Below are positions 24,133 to 32,121 of a stretch of 64,000 nt of DNA, one piece after another. Where the stretch lies: the NCBI GenBank assembly GCA_035341665.1, contig DAOQVR010000008.1:1-64000 (forward strand), written 5' to 3'. Numbering within the stretch: the stretch's first letter is position 1; each line of letters begins with the position of its first letter. Below the pieces are notes generated by a model, which did not search any database, had not been told where the DNA came from, and saw nothing but the letters and a program-made list of their open reading frames with translations. This stretch comes from DAOQVR01 sp035341665. Lineage in GTDB: Bacteria; Chloroflexota; Anaerolineae; JAAYZQ01. The translations under genes and the position numbers were made by a program.

Positions 24133-25815
24133 CTACGGGCTGTCAAGCAGCGCGTCGCCGATGACCACTCTCTCCGACACCTCCCGATACCAGGCGACGA
24201 TGTTGCGGAACCGGTCGCTTGCCCGCTGCAGAGGACCGAGCTGCACACCCTGCACTCGCGAGTCCACAGCGTACGTGGTGACCGGGTAGTACAGAAGCAG
24301 CGCAGGCGCCTGCTCCGCGAACTGGCGCTGAAAGGCTCCAAACGCAGCCGACTGGGTCTCCAGATCTGACGTCGTGCGGGCCTCCTCCATTGCCAGGTCA
24401 GCCACCTCGTCGACAAAGCCCGTGATGTTCTGTCCGGGCAGTGCCGCCTGCGTCGAGTGCCAAAGAGGGTATGGGTCTGGGTCAGCCGACAGTGCAACTT
24501 CAGCCAACACAGCATCATAGTCCCGGCTGTCCAGAAGTGCATCTAGCTCGTCAGCCGTAGCCTGCCTGATGGCCACGTCCAGCCCGATGGCGCCCCATGC
24601 CTGCACAAGCTCGTGCGCCAATTGCTGTGCTGCCAGCCCTGGTCCCACAAGCAGCTCAAACCTGAGCGGTGTTCCCTCCCGGTCACGGATGCGATCTGCG
24701 TCGGAATCCAGCCACCCGCTCGAATCGAGTAGGCCGGCCGCGCGCACTGGATCGTACCCATACTGCCTGACTGTGGGATCATGAGCCCAGAGCATGGGTG
24801 GCAATGGGCTCGACGCCACAAGCGCCTGCCCCGCAAGCGCTTCATCAATCATCGCCTGCCGGTCAAGGGCATACAGCATGGCCTGCCTCACCTCGAGTAC
24901 CTGGAAGAACGAGGCTGTCTCGCGGGCCAGGTTCAAGAAAACGGCCCCATACCCGGCTCGCTCCGCTGAGAGCAAGTGAAGACCGCTCAGCTGCGCTGCC
25001 TGCGAGAGCGTGGCTGAGCTGGTGACCCGGAAACCATCAATCTCTCCGCGTCCGTAGCTGGCCAGCAACGAATCCTCGTCGCCGAAGGACCAAAGCTCCA
25101 CCTGCGAGAGATACGGCCGCTGCCCCCAGTAAGTTGCGTTTGCCAGAAGAACAATGCGGTCGGGCGACAGACTCTCGAGTCTGAAGGGGCCCGTCCCGAC
25201 AGGCTTGCTGGTGGAGAAAGGGCTTGATGGCAGATCGGCCGCCGCAACATTGCTCAGGAGATGGGCGGGAAGAATGCCTATGGTTGTATAATAGAGGAAC
25301 GACGGAAATGGCTCCTGCAGCACGAAGCGCACTCTGTAGTCATCCACTCGCTCCGCAATGACCGACTGCCAAAGCGCCTGCAATGCAGGATCCCCCTGAA
25401 ACCGTGGATCCTGGATTGCCTGCACGGTGAAAAGAACGTCGTCGACGGTGAAGGGTGCCCCGTCATGCCAAGACACGCCGGAACGAAGCTGGAACTCGAC
25501 TGCGGATCCGTCGTCGTTCATGGCCCAGCTTGAAGCGAGTGCCGGGCCCGGACGCTGCCGATCGTCAAGCGTCGTGAGGCCTTCAAAGACAAGCGCTGCC
25601 ACGTCCTCGCTAACGCTGTTGGCCTGCCCGCTCCCATAGGTCAAGATCGGGTTAACGACGCTGGCATAGCCCAAGACACCTTCCACGTACACCCCGCCGG
25701 ACTGAGGCTGGAACACGGTGACCTGGCTGGCAGCGAGCTGGAAGAGGATCGTGAACACCAAGGCAATACCCAGCATAGTGAGCCCGGCCGGTCCGACAAT
25801 GTGTCGTGTCACCAC
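24133..25815 (-). CDS. Membrane-anchored family 5 extracellular solute-binding protein
   Basis: The 560-residue protein has an uncleaved-looking N-terminal helix (LTMLGIALVFTILFQLAA) without a lipobox. The family 5 (DppA/OppA) fold follows: VFEGLTTLDDRQRPGPALASSW, WHDGAPFTVDDVLFT, and the later LDRQAMIDEAL and LDSSGWLDSDADRIRDREG. The family binds oligopeptides, nickel or oligosaccharides. No permease or ATPase genes are adjacent, so it either serves transporter subunits encoded elsewhere or acts alone. The ligand is unknown. It precedes tRNA-Leu on the same strand. Confidence 0.88.
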   Translation of the reverse strand: MVTRHIVGPAGLTMLGIALVFTILFQLAASQVTVFQPQSGGVYVEGVLGYASVVNPILTYGSGQANSVSEDVAALVFEGLTTLDDRQRPGPALASSWAMNDDGSAVEFQLRSGVSWHDGAPFTVDDVLFTVQAIQDPRFQGDPALQALWQSVIAERVDDYRVRFVLQEPFPSFLYYTTIGILPAHLLSNVAAADLPSSPFSTSKPVGTGPFRLESLSPDRIVLLANATYWGQRPYLSQVELWSFGDEDSLLASYGRGEIDGFRVTSSATLSQAAQLSGLHLLSAERAGYGAVFLNLARETASFFQVLEVRQAMLYALDRQAMIDEALAGQALVASSPLPPMLWAHDPTVRQYGYDPVRAAGLLDSSGWLDSDADRIRDREGTPLRFELLVGPGLAAQQLAHELVQAWGAIGLDVAIRQATADELDALLDSRDYDAVLAEVALSADPDPYPLWHSTQAALPGQNITGFVDEVADLAMEEARTTSDLETQSAAFGAFQRQFAEQAPALLLYYPVTTYAVDSRVQGVQLGPLQRASDRFRNIVAWYREVSERVVIGDALLDSP

Positions 25816-25896
25816 ATACCCCTACATGCAGCAAGGGTGCTGCCCGGCTTCTCGCAGCCTGGAAGCACCCCTGCGTGCTGTGCGTGGTTGAGCGAG

Positions 25897-26136
25897 TTAC
25901 CTGGCTGCAAGGACACTCAGGACAGAAAACACCAAGAACAGAACGGCAAGACCGATTGTGGCAGTGAACAGTGTCTTCTCAACCCCTCGGCGCGTACGAT
26001 ACACGCCTCTGCCCTCGCCGCCAAAGATGCCTCCGAGCCCGCCCGATCCCTTTGCCTGAACTAGAATGATAGCCACAAGTGCGACAGAGATGATGATCTG
26101 GATGACCTGGATATATGGTGCGAAACCGTCAGACAC
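25897..26136 (-). CDS. secG: Preprotein translocase subunit SecG
   Basis: The 79-residue protein has two membrane helices (VIQIIISVALVAIILVQ and the C-terminal LFTATIGLAVLFLVFSVLSV) linked by the Gly-rich SecG loop (GSGGLGGIFGGEG). The GTG start is preceded by GGGAGG. It sits upstream of the binding-protein gene on the same strand, 81 bases away. Confidence 0.93.
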   Translation of the reverse strand: MSDGFAPYIQVIQIIISVALVAIILVQAKGSGGLGGIFGGEGRGVYRTRRGVEKTLFTATIGLAVLFLVFSVLSVLAAR

Positions 26137-26243
26137 AACGAACCTCCCGGATGTGATGTCTCCACCTCAAGCTGCGACCCTACTCGAGGTAGCAGCCTTT
26201 TCAGCTTATCATAGACGGGCACTGCTGGCAAATGTCCAGCCGC

Positions 26244-27202
26244 TCACCGTCTGATACCGGCCCTAGGCGGATATCCAATCACCTCCCTGATCTGCTCGTA
26301 GAGAGGCTGCAGCCGTTGGTACATGCGATTGTATACCCGTCCGTACAATGCTTGATAGGTTGCTTGCGCTTCAGGATCCGGCTCAAACAGGTCGCCCTGC
26401 CGAGTCATCTCTCGAACGGCGGTCTCGAAGCTGCGATGCAGGCCAAGCCCCACTGCGGCGTCGACCGCCGCCCCCAGCCCTGAAGCCTCCGAAACGTGAG
26501 GGCGAGCCGCAGGCAAACCAAAGACATCCGCCGTGAGCTGCATGGCGCCGCGGCTCCTCGAGCCACCGCCAGCCACCCTGAGCTCTGTGATCGGGATGCC
26601 GCTGCGCCTTTCGGTTTTCTCCTTCCCCTCCCGAAGCGCATAGGCCAGTCCCTCCAGTATGGCACGATACAGGTGTGCTCGGGTGTGAACATCACCAAAA
26701 CCAATGATCGCACCCTTGGCCTCAGGTCCGGGTGTCCTCAGCCCAGGCGCCCAGAATGGCTGGAGCATTAGCCCCATTGAGCCGGGAGGCACTCGCACCA
26801 AGAGATCGTCAAAGAAGTCCTCGGGCTCAACTCCCTGCTCGGCAGCGGCCTGACGCTCCGGGTAACCGAACTCGTCCTTGAACCAGCTCACCATCCAGTA
26901 GCCGCGGAAAACCTGTACCTCCAGGCTGTAGCGACCCGGGACGGCCGCCGGGTAGGGTGGAAGGAGCGGGATCACCTCCACGTACTTGCTGTGTGTGGTG
27001 TGGAGGCCCAGAGCTGACGGCACGCGCGACACATCAGCGACCAGAAGTACGTGGGGTCTTGTTCCAACCACCCTGGTTTGGCGGAGAAGTAGGGCTCGAC
27101 AAGCACACGAGTCCCGGCGAGCAGGTTTCCACGCAGATCAAACAGGAGAGCCCGTACACTCTGGGTGCCAACATCGATGGAGAGCAGATGATCACCTGCC
27201 AT
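26244..27202 (-). pseudogene. FGGY-family carbohydrate kinase, internally deleted and frameshifted
   Basis: The first 65 or so residues (from 27202) are a normal FGGY N-terminus: LLSIDVGTQSVRALLFD with the ATP-binding DVGTQS, then WLEQDPTYFWSLMCRACRQLW. Around 27000 the homology jumps to the FGGY C-terminal domain in another frame: HTTHSKYVEVIPLLPPYP, GAIIGFGDVHTRAHLYRAIL, RVAGGGSRSRGAMQLTADVFG. About 190-200 residues containing the substrate site and catalytic Asp are absent, and the two parts are not in one frame. Each half is otherwise undamaged, so the event is recent or is an assembly collapse. It follows the GlpD-like gene by 2 bases, so it once completed a glycerol-type kinase/dehydrogenase operon. 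Confidence 0.82.
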
Positions 27203-27204
27203 CT

Positions 27205-28980
27205 TTACCCCCTTAGGTGCCGCCGTGCGCTTTGGCGGCGCCGCCGCCAGGCAGTCGCAATGACAAGCGCCGACAACGCCAGCAGAAGAACGACCGACGC
27301 AGGACGGCCGTGTCGATTGATGACCAAGGGACTGGAGCGCCTCGTCTGAGCGAGCTCCGCAGCCGGCAAATCCCTCCAGTCAGGGATGGTGTCGCGGTCA
27401 GGAAGGCTGTAGTGGGTGCGCCAGAGTGCCAGATAAGCTGCCTCTTCTTCCTCCCACCTAGCATCGTCCCAGCCCAACTCAGGTTGGCACACCTCCCGGA
27501 TCCGCGAGAGCAGGCCCTCTGCCCCTCTAGGGAGAAGGTGCCCGATGCGCACCCTACGCAGCAACAGGTCATCGAGGTGAACCACGCCTTCTGCACGTGC
27601 CGCCCAGCGAAGCTCAACCCATAGATATTGCGTGCCGGGAATGAAGGCAGTCTCACCCGGCAGCGCAGCTTCGAGGACCTTGTGAGCGCATGTGGAATAC
27701 CGACCGAGTAGCCGGCATCTCGTTGCATCGTCAAGCGACTCCGGGGTAGCGAATGCACCATGAACCGGGTTCAGCACCGATGCCTTGTCGTCCAGGGACT
27801 GCATGTTTGGAAAGCGGTGCCTAAGAGCCCGCAACGCGTCCAGTGCGATCAATCGGAAGGTGGTTAGCTTTCCCCCGGTGACAGTCAGCAGGCCCTTTTC
27901 CTCCCACACTACGTGGTCTCGCGACTCCTTCGAAGGGTCTACATTGCCCGAGCCGACCACCGGGCGGATGCCAGCGAAGGTCGATATCACGTCGTCCAGA
28001 GAAATCCTGAGTGCGCCGAACTGCGCATCCACAGCGGCCATCAGGTAAGCCACCTCTTCCGGCCGGATGGAGGGTTCCGAGTCAAGAGACTCGCAGTGAT
28101 CCACATCGGTGGTGCCGACAAGAGTGATTCCTTCCCACGGGAAGATGAAGACGGGCCGCCGATCGAAGGGGTGGAGGAAGCTGACCGCCTGTGCCACAGG
28201 GAATCGCCAGGACGGGAAGATCAGGTGACTGCCTCGAAGTGGGCGGATAGCCGGCCTCCCGCCCACGAGACCACGCAGGCTATCCGCCCAAACTCCGGTT
28301 GCGCTTATGACCGCTCCACCTCGGACATCGGCTTCCTGCCGCAGAACCGAGTCGCGCAGGTGGACTCCCACCACCGTTGGGTCCTCCGGCGCGCCATCCA
28401 CAAGCAAGCCGGTCGCCTCTGCGTAGCTGAGAGCGGTGCCGCCTGCCGCTACTGCCTCCTGTATGACGCGAAGCACCAGCCGGGCATCATCGGTCTGGGC
28501 ATCTCCGTAGCGGAACCCGCCTTGCAGGCCATCGCGTGAGATGTGAGGAGCAAGGAGCCTGAAGTCCTCTGCACTGAAGTGCCGATGTCCCCAGTGCAGG
28601 GCCAGCAGGTCGTACACGGTCAGGCCAGCCGAGTATGTCCACCGTCCAGGGCGGTCTCCCCTGTATGTGGCCAAGAGAAAACCCAAGGGATCGATGAGTC
28701 CTGGGCCCTCTCGAAGCAATCGCTCTCGCTCATGCACCGAGGCCCAAGTGAGGCCGATTTTGCCCTCCTTGAGGTAGCGCAGGCCCCCATGGACAAGTTT
28801 GGAGGAGCGGCTCGAAGTTCCCCACCCAAAATCACGACGCTCCACCAACAAGCAACGCAGGCCGACACGCGTCGCCTCGCGCAGGATGCCAGCACCCGTG
28901 ATCCCGCCACCCACAACGATCAGATCCCAGGGCTCCTGTATGCTCTCCCAGACGGCTTCCCTCCAGCCCCTCTCCCACAT
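27205..28980 (-). CDS. FAD-dependent glycerol-3-phosphate dehydrogenase (GlpD-like) with C-terminal membrane helix
   Basis: The enzyme oxidises glycerol-3-phosphate to dihydroxyacetone phosphate, passing electrons to quinone. The 591-residue protein has the FAD-binding Rossmann motif VVGGGITGAGILREA near the N-terminus, the family signature GTSSRSSKLVHGGLRYL, and later TGGKLTTFRLIALDAL. A C-terminal helix (SVVLLLALSALVIATAW) with a basic tail follows a DAO_C-like domain; ordinary GlpD lacks this tail. The ATG at 28980 has GGAGG five bases upstream. It is probably co-transcribed with the AGPS-like oxidase upstream and the broken kinase downstream. Confidence 0.88.
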   Translation of the reverse strand: MWERGWREAVWESIQEPWDLIVVGGGITGAGILREATRVGLRCLLVERRDFGWGTSSRSSKLVHGGLRYLKEGKIGLTWASVHERERLLREGPGLIDPLGFLLATYRGDRPGRWTYSAGLTVYDLLALHWGHRHFSAEDFRLLAPHISRDGLQGGFRYGDAQTDDARLVLRVIQEAVAAGGTALSYAEATGLLVDGAPEDPTVVGVHLRDSVLRQEADVRGGAVISATGVWADSLRGLVGGRPAIRPLRGSHLIFPSWRFPVAQAVSFLHPFDRRPVFIFPWEGITLVGTTDVDHCESLDSEPSIRPEEVAYLMAAVDAQFGALRISLDDVISTFAGIRPVVGSGNVDPSKESRDHVVWEEKGLLTVTGGKLTTFRLIALDALRALRHRFPNMQSLDDKASVLNPVHGAFATPESLDDATRCRLLGRYSTCAHKVLEAALPGETAFIPGTQYLWVELRWAARAEGVVHLDDLLLRRVRIGHLLPRGAEGLLSRIREVCQPELGWDDARWEEEEAAYLALWRTHYSLPDRDTIPDWRDLPAAELAQTRRSSPLVINRHGRPASVVLLLALSALVIATAWRRRRQSARRHLRG

Positions 28981-29006
28981 AAGAACCTCCACGCAAGGCC
29001 GGCAGG

Positions 29007-30617
29007 CTAAGCCAGCAGCTTGCCGGGATTCATGATTCCCTGAGGGTCAAAGCAACTGCACAGGCTGCGAAGGGCGGCCACACCAAGAGGCCCCTTCTCT
29101 GGCGCAAGGTAGGCCAGGTGATCCGTCCCCACGCCGTGCTGGTGACTGATCGTGCCCCCATGTGATAGGATCACCCTGCAGGCTGCCTTCTTAAGAACCT
29201 TCCAGCGCCGCAGTGTCTCCGATGCATCCAGTTCGCGGTCTTTTGTCGAGGAGCATCTGTACAGATATGTGGTGTAGATACTCGAACCGTATGGATAGAC
29301 GTGCGATAGATGGGTGAAGACATGCACCCGCTCGCCGACATCGTGCAGTCCAATCCTCAGCACGTGCTCGAGCTCTGCGACCAGGCCGGGTATCGCCGTC
29401 CACGAAACCGCAGTCTCCAGCGTGTCGATGGCATACCCCATCTCCCACAGGGTATTCCGGAGGTAGGGTGTCCGAAAACGGCTCTTGTGCCACTGTTTTC
29501 CGAAGGTCTGCCCCAGGTGCACGCCGCCGTGCGGCTGCGCAATAGCCTTGACCTGGCTGACAGCTGCGGAGACCATACCACGCCTGCCCGCACAGCCGAC
29601 CAGCAGCATGCACCGCTCCCCCGTCAGCCCACGCAGCGAGAGCATCCCCTTGAGCACTCGGATTACGCGCTCATGTCCCGCCAAGGCAAGGTTTGTCTCA
29701 GTTTCACCGGCTGTGCTTAGCCGCACCAAGCACAGCGGTAGCCTCGCCTGCATGATCTCGCGCACGGCTTGCAGGCCATCCTCAAAGCTGCCAAAGAAGA
29801 AGCCGTGAAACTCCTCGCGCTGAGGAAGCGGTGCCACACGCACGGTCGCCTCGGTGAGTATCCCCAGGCGGCCCTCGGAGCCCAGGACAGCTTCGCGCAG
29901 GTCTGGCCCCGCCGCCGAGGCCGGGAATGGGGGCAGGACAAGGGTGCCAGCCGGCGATTCAAGGCACCCGCCCGCAAAGAGCCTCTCGATGCGCCCGTAG
30001 CCAAGGGATTGTTGTCCGCTTGACCTCGTGACTATCCAACCGCCCAGAGTCGAGTATTCAAAGGACTGAGGGAAGTGGCCGAGCGTGCAGCCCCGGGCGC
30101 GGAGCTGCGCTTCCAGATCTGGGCCGGACACGCCGGCACCGAAGGTCGCCAAGTGACTCAGCATGTCGAAGTGCTTCAGGTGGTTCAAACGTCCCAGATC
30201 TATGGAGAGGCACGGCGGCCCACCACCCTGTACGTTTATGTGCCCGACCACGCTTGTGCCCCCGCCATAGGGAATCACGCAGGCTCCTGCCGAACTCGCG
30301 TACCGGAGAAGATCTCGGACATGCCCCAGATCTGCCGGGTAGGCCACACCATCAGGGAATGCGTCGACCAGCCCGCTGCGAAGGGCGATCCAGTCGGGGA
30401 GGCTGTGCCCACGCGCGTGCTTCAGCCGGTCCAACGGCTCCAGGGAAACCAGGGGGTGAGCAGGCAGCCGCGACTGGGGAATGCTGGTAAGCACCTCGGA
30501 GAGCGTCGCATCGATTGGCGGCGACCCGGCTCCAATCAGGTCCTCTATGAAACATCGCGGACCTTCGCCCACGGGGTAGTTGAATGAGTCGTCGCCCCAG
30601 CCATTCCAGCGCTTCAA
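29007..30617 (-). CDS. FAD-linked oxidase, alkylglycerone-phosphate synthase-like
   Basis: The protein belongs to the vanillyl-alcohol-oxidase fold group. The FAD-binding N-terminal domain has CVIPYGGGTSVVGHI and FPQSFEYSTLGGWIVTRSSG, and the C-terminal half has SHVYPYGSSIYTTYLY, SHGGTISHQHGVG and FDPQGIMNPGKLL. The Y-x-x-Y and HH-like (HQHGVG) segments correspond to the AGPS active site, and the FHGFFFGSFEDG strand is AGPS-typical. A TTG start at 30617 is preferred because GGAGG lies 6-10 bases upstream. Its neighbours, GlpD and an FGGY kinase, point to glycerol/DHAP metabolism; an ether-lipid role is possible but unproven. Confidence 0.82.
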   Translation of the reverse strand: MKRWNGWGDDSFNYPVGEGPRCFIEDLIGAGSPPIDATLSEVLTSIPQSRLPAHPLVSLEPLDRLKHARGHSLPDWIALRSGLVDAFPDGVAYPADLGHVRDLLRYASSAGACVIPYGGGTSVVGHINVQGGGPPCLSIDLGRLNHLKHFDMLSHLATFGAGVSGPDLEAQLRARGCTLGHFPQSFEYSTLGGWIVTRSSGQQSLGYGRIERLFAGGCLESPAGTLVLPPFPASAAGPDLREAVLGSEGRLGILTEATVRVAPLPQREEFHGFFFGSFEDGLQAVREIMQARLPLCLVRLSTAGETETNLALAGHERVIRVLKGMLSLRGLTGERCMLLVGCAGRRGMVSAAVSQVKAIAQPHGGVHLGQTFGKQWHKSRFRTPYLRNTLWEMGYAIDTLETAVSWTAIPGLVAELEHVLRIGLHDVGERVHVFTHLSHVYPYGSSIYTTYLYRCSSTKDRELDASETLRRWKVLKKAACRVILSHGGTISHQHGVGTDHLAYLAPEKGPLGVAALRSLCSCFDPQGIMNPGKLLA

Positions 30618-30698
30618 TGCACACCTCCAGGTGCCCGCAGACCTCGCCGACCCTGGCTGATTGTACCACACAAGCCCAGGTGCGCAATGGCGGGGACG

Positions 30699-32111
30699 TC
30701 ACCGCGCCGGGTGCTGGGTGCCATCTGCCTTGACTCGGGGCAGAGAGAACCTGAACATTGTGCCCTTGCCCAGCTCCGATTCGACGTCGATTCTGCCGCC
30801 CCAGTTCTCGACAATGCGGCGAACCGTTGCCATCCCCACTCCACTGCCATGCGGGCTGGCCAGCTTTGCGTTGCTGGCGCGAAAGAACTCGTCGAACACA
30901 TGGGGAAGGTCATCGGAGGCGATGCCGATGCCTGTGTCACTCACCCGACCGACCACGCTGCTCGCGTCTTGACTCAGTGCAATCTGGATCACTCCCCCGG
31001 GCCTGCTGTACTTCACAGCATTGCTGAGAAGGTTTGTCCAGATAAGCCTCGCCTGATCGGCGGGAATACGCACTTCCCCAAGGTACTCTGGTACCGAGAG
31101 GTCAAGTGTCAGGCCATGCCGCGCGATCTCGGGACCCATAAAGTCGGCGGTCTCGCGTAAGAGACTTGCCAGCTGCAGCGGGGCGACCGAGCTCTCCAAC
31201 CCTCCCGCACTCACAGCCTCGCGGACCCGGGATAGGTCCAAGAGGTCGCGGATGAGTGCAAGCAACTCCGAGGCACGCCTCTGGGCACGGCCAAGCATCT
31301 CCTCAGTCTCTTCCGACGTGGTGTATCCACCGCGCACTAGCTCCAGCGCACTGTGAATAGTGGCCACGGGCGCCCTAAGCTCGTGAGTCACGAGGACAAT
31401 GAAGCGCGTCCGCTCAGCATCTACCCGCTGCAGCTCGGCGTTGAGGAGAGAAAGCTCCTCGCTGCGCAGAAGGCAAGAAGCCCTCGACTGCAGCAGAAGC
31501 GCATCGCGCTGCCTCAGCCTTGCCGTAATGGAAGAGGTCAAGAACGCCGCTATCACGAGCACCATGTCGATTGTGAGCGTGCAGCCTATCAGGGCCAACG
31601 GGGTGCGGTACATGTCGCCCGGGACCACAGACAGGTGGTAGTGTCGCACTAGACCTGCGTGTTCCAGGATAGCCAGGCCACTCACCAAGGCGACGGCGAG
31701 TCCGGTCATCACAAAGGCGACCGCACGTCGGAGCAGGATGCATGCTATGATGACATGGAAGGTGAAAAACATCACCATCGGGTTCTCGAGGCCACCGGAG
31801 AAGTGCACGAGAACCGCAAGCGCCAAAAGATCAAGAACGATTTGAAGGCTGGCCAAGGTTGTAGCCTGCCTGAGCCTCTCCTTACCTGCCGGGCCAAGCC
31901 GCACCGAGCGCAGGTTGACCGCAAACAGGAGATTGTACACGGCTATGGCAGCCGACAGCACGAGAAGGGACCCAGTCTCGAGCTCTCCTGGCAGCAAGTG
32001 TGCCGCGAGACCGATCGCGGAGCCTGTGCCGATCACGGCAATCCAACGAAGACGGATCAGCCACGCGATTCGAGTGACTAGCTCGGACTCGAATGGCATC
32101 TCCTCTTCCAT
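30699..32111 (-). CDS. Membrane sensor histidine kinase
   Basis: The 470-residue protein has about six N-terminal membrane helices (residues 1 to about 200) and a short coiled linker. A HisKA domain follows with the phospho-His in FIVLVTHELRAPVATIHSAL, then a HATPase domain with N box WTNLLSNAVKYS, G1 VSDTGIGIASDDLPH, F box FDEFF and G2 HGSGVGMATVRRI. No large extracytoplasmic sensor domain is seen, so the signal is probably perceived in the membrane. No response regulator is adjacent. It is preceded by the CapA-like gene (10 bases), so it may be the last gene of that operon. Confidence 0.9.
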   Translation of the reverse strand: MEEEMPFESELVTRIAWLIRLRWIAVIGTGSAIGLAAHLLPGELETGSLLVLSAAIAVYNLLFAVNLRSVRLGPAGKERLRQATTLASLQIVLDLLALAVLVHFSGGLENPMVMFFTFHVIIACILLRRAVAFVMTGLAVALVSGLAILEHAGLVRHYHLSVVPGDMYRTPLALIGCTLTIDMVLVIAAFLTSSITARLRQRDALLLQSRASCLLRSEELSLLNAELQRVDAERTRFIVLVTHELRAPVATIHSALELVRGGYTTSEETEEMLGRAQRRASELLALIRDLLDLSRVREAVSAGGLESSVAPLQLASLLRETADFMGPEIARHGLTLDLSVPEYLGEVRIPADQARLIWTNLLSNAVKYSRPGGVIQIALSQDASSVVGRVSDTGIGIASDDLPHVFDEFFRASNAKLASPHGSGVGMATVRRIVENWGGRIDVESELGKGTMFRFSLPRVKADGTQHPAR

Positions 32112-32121
32112 GCGTTCCTCC

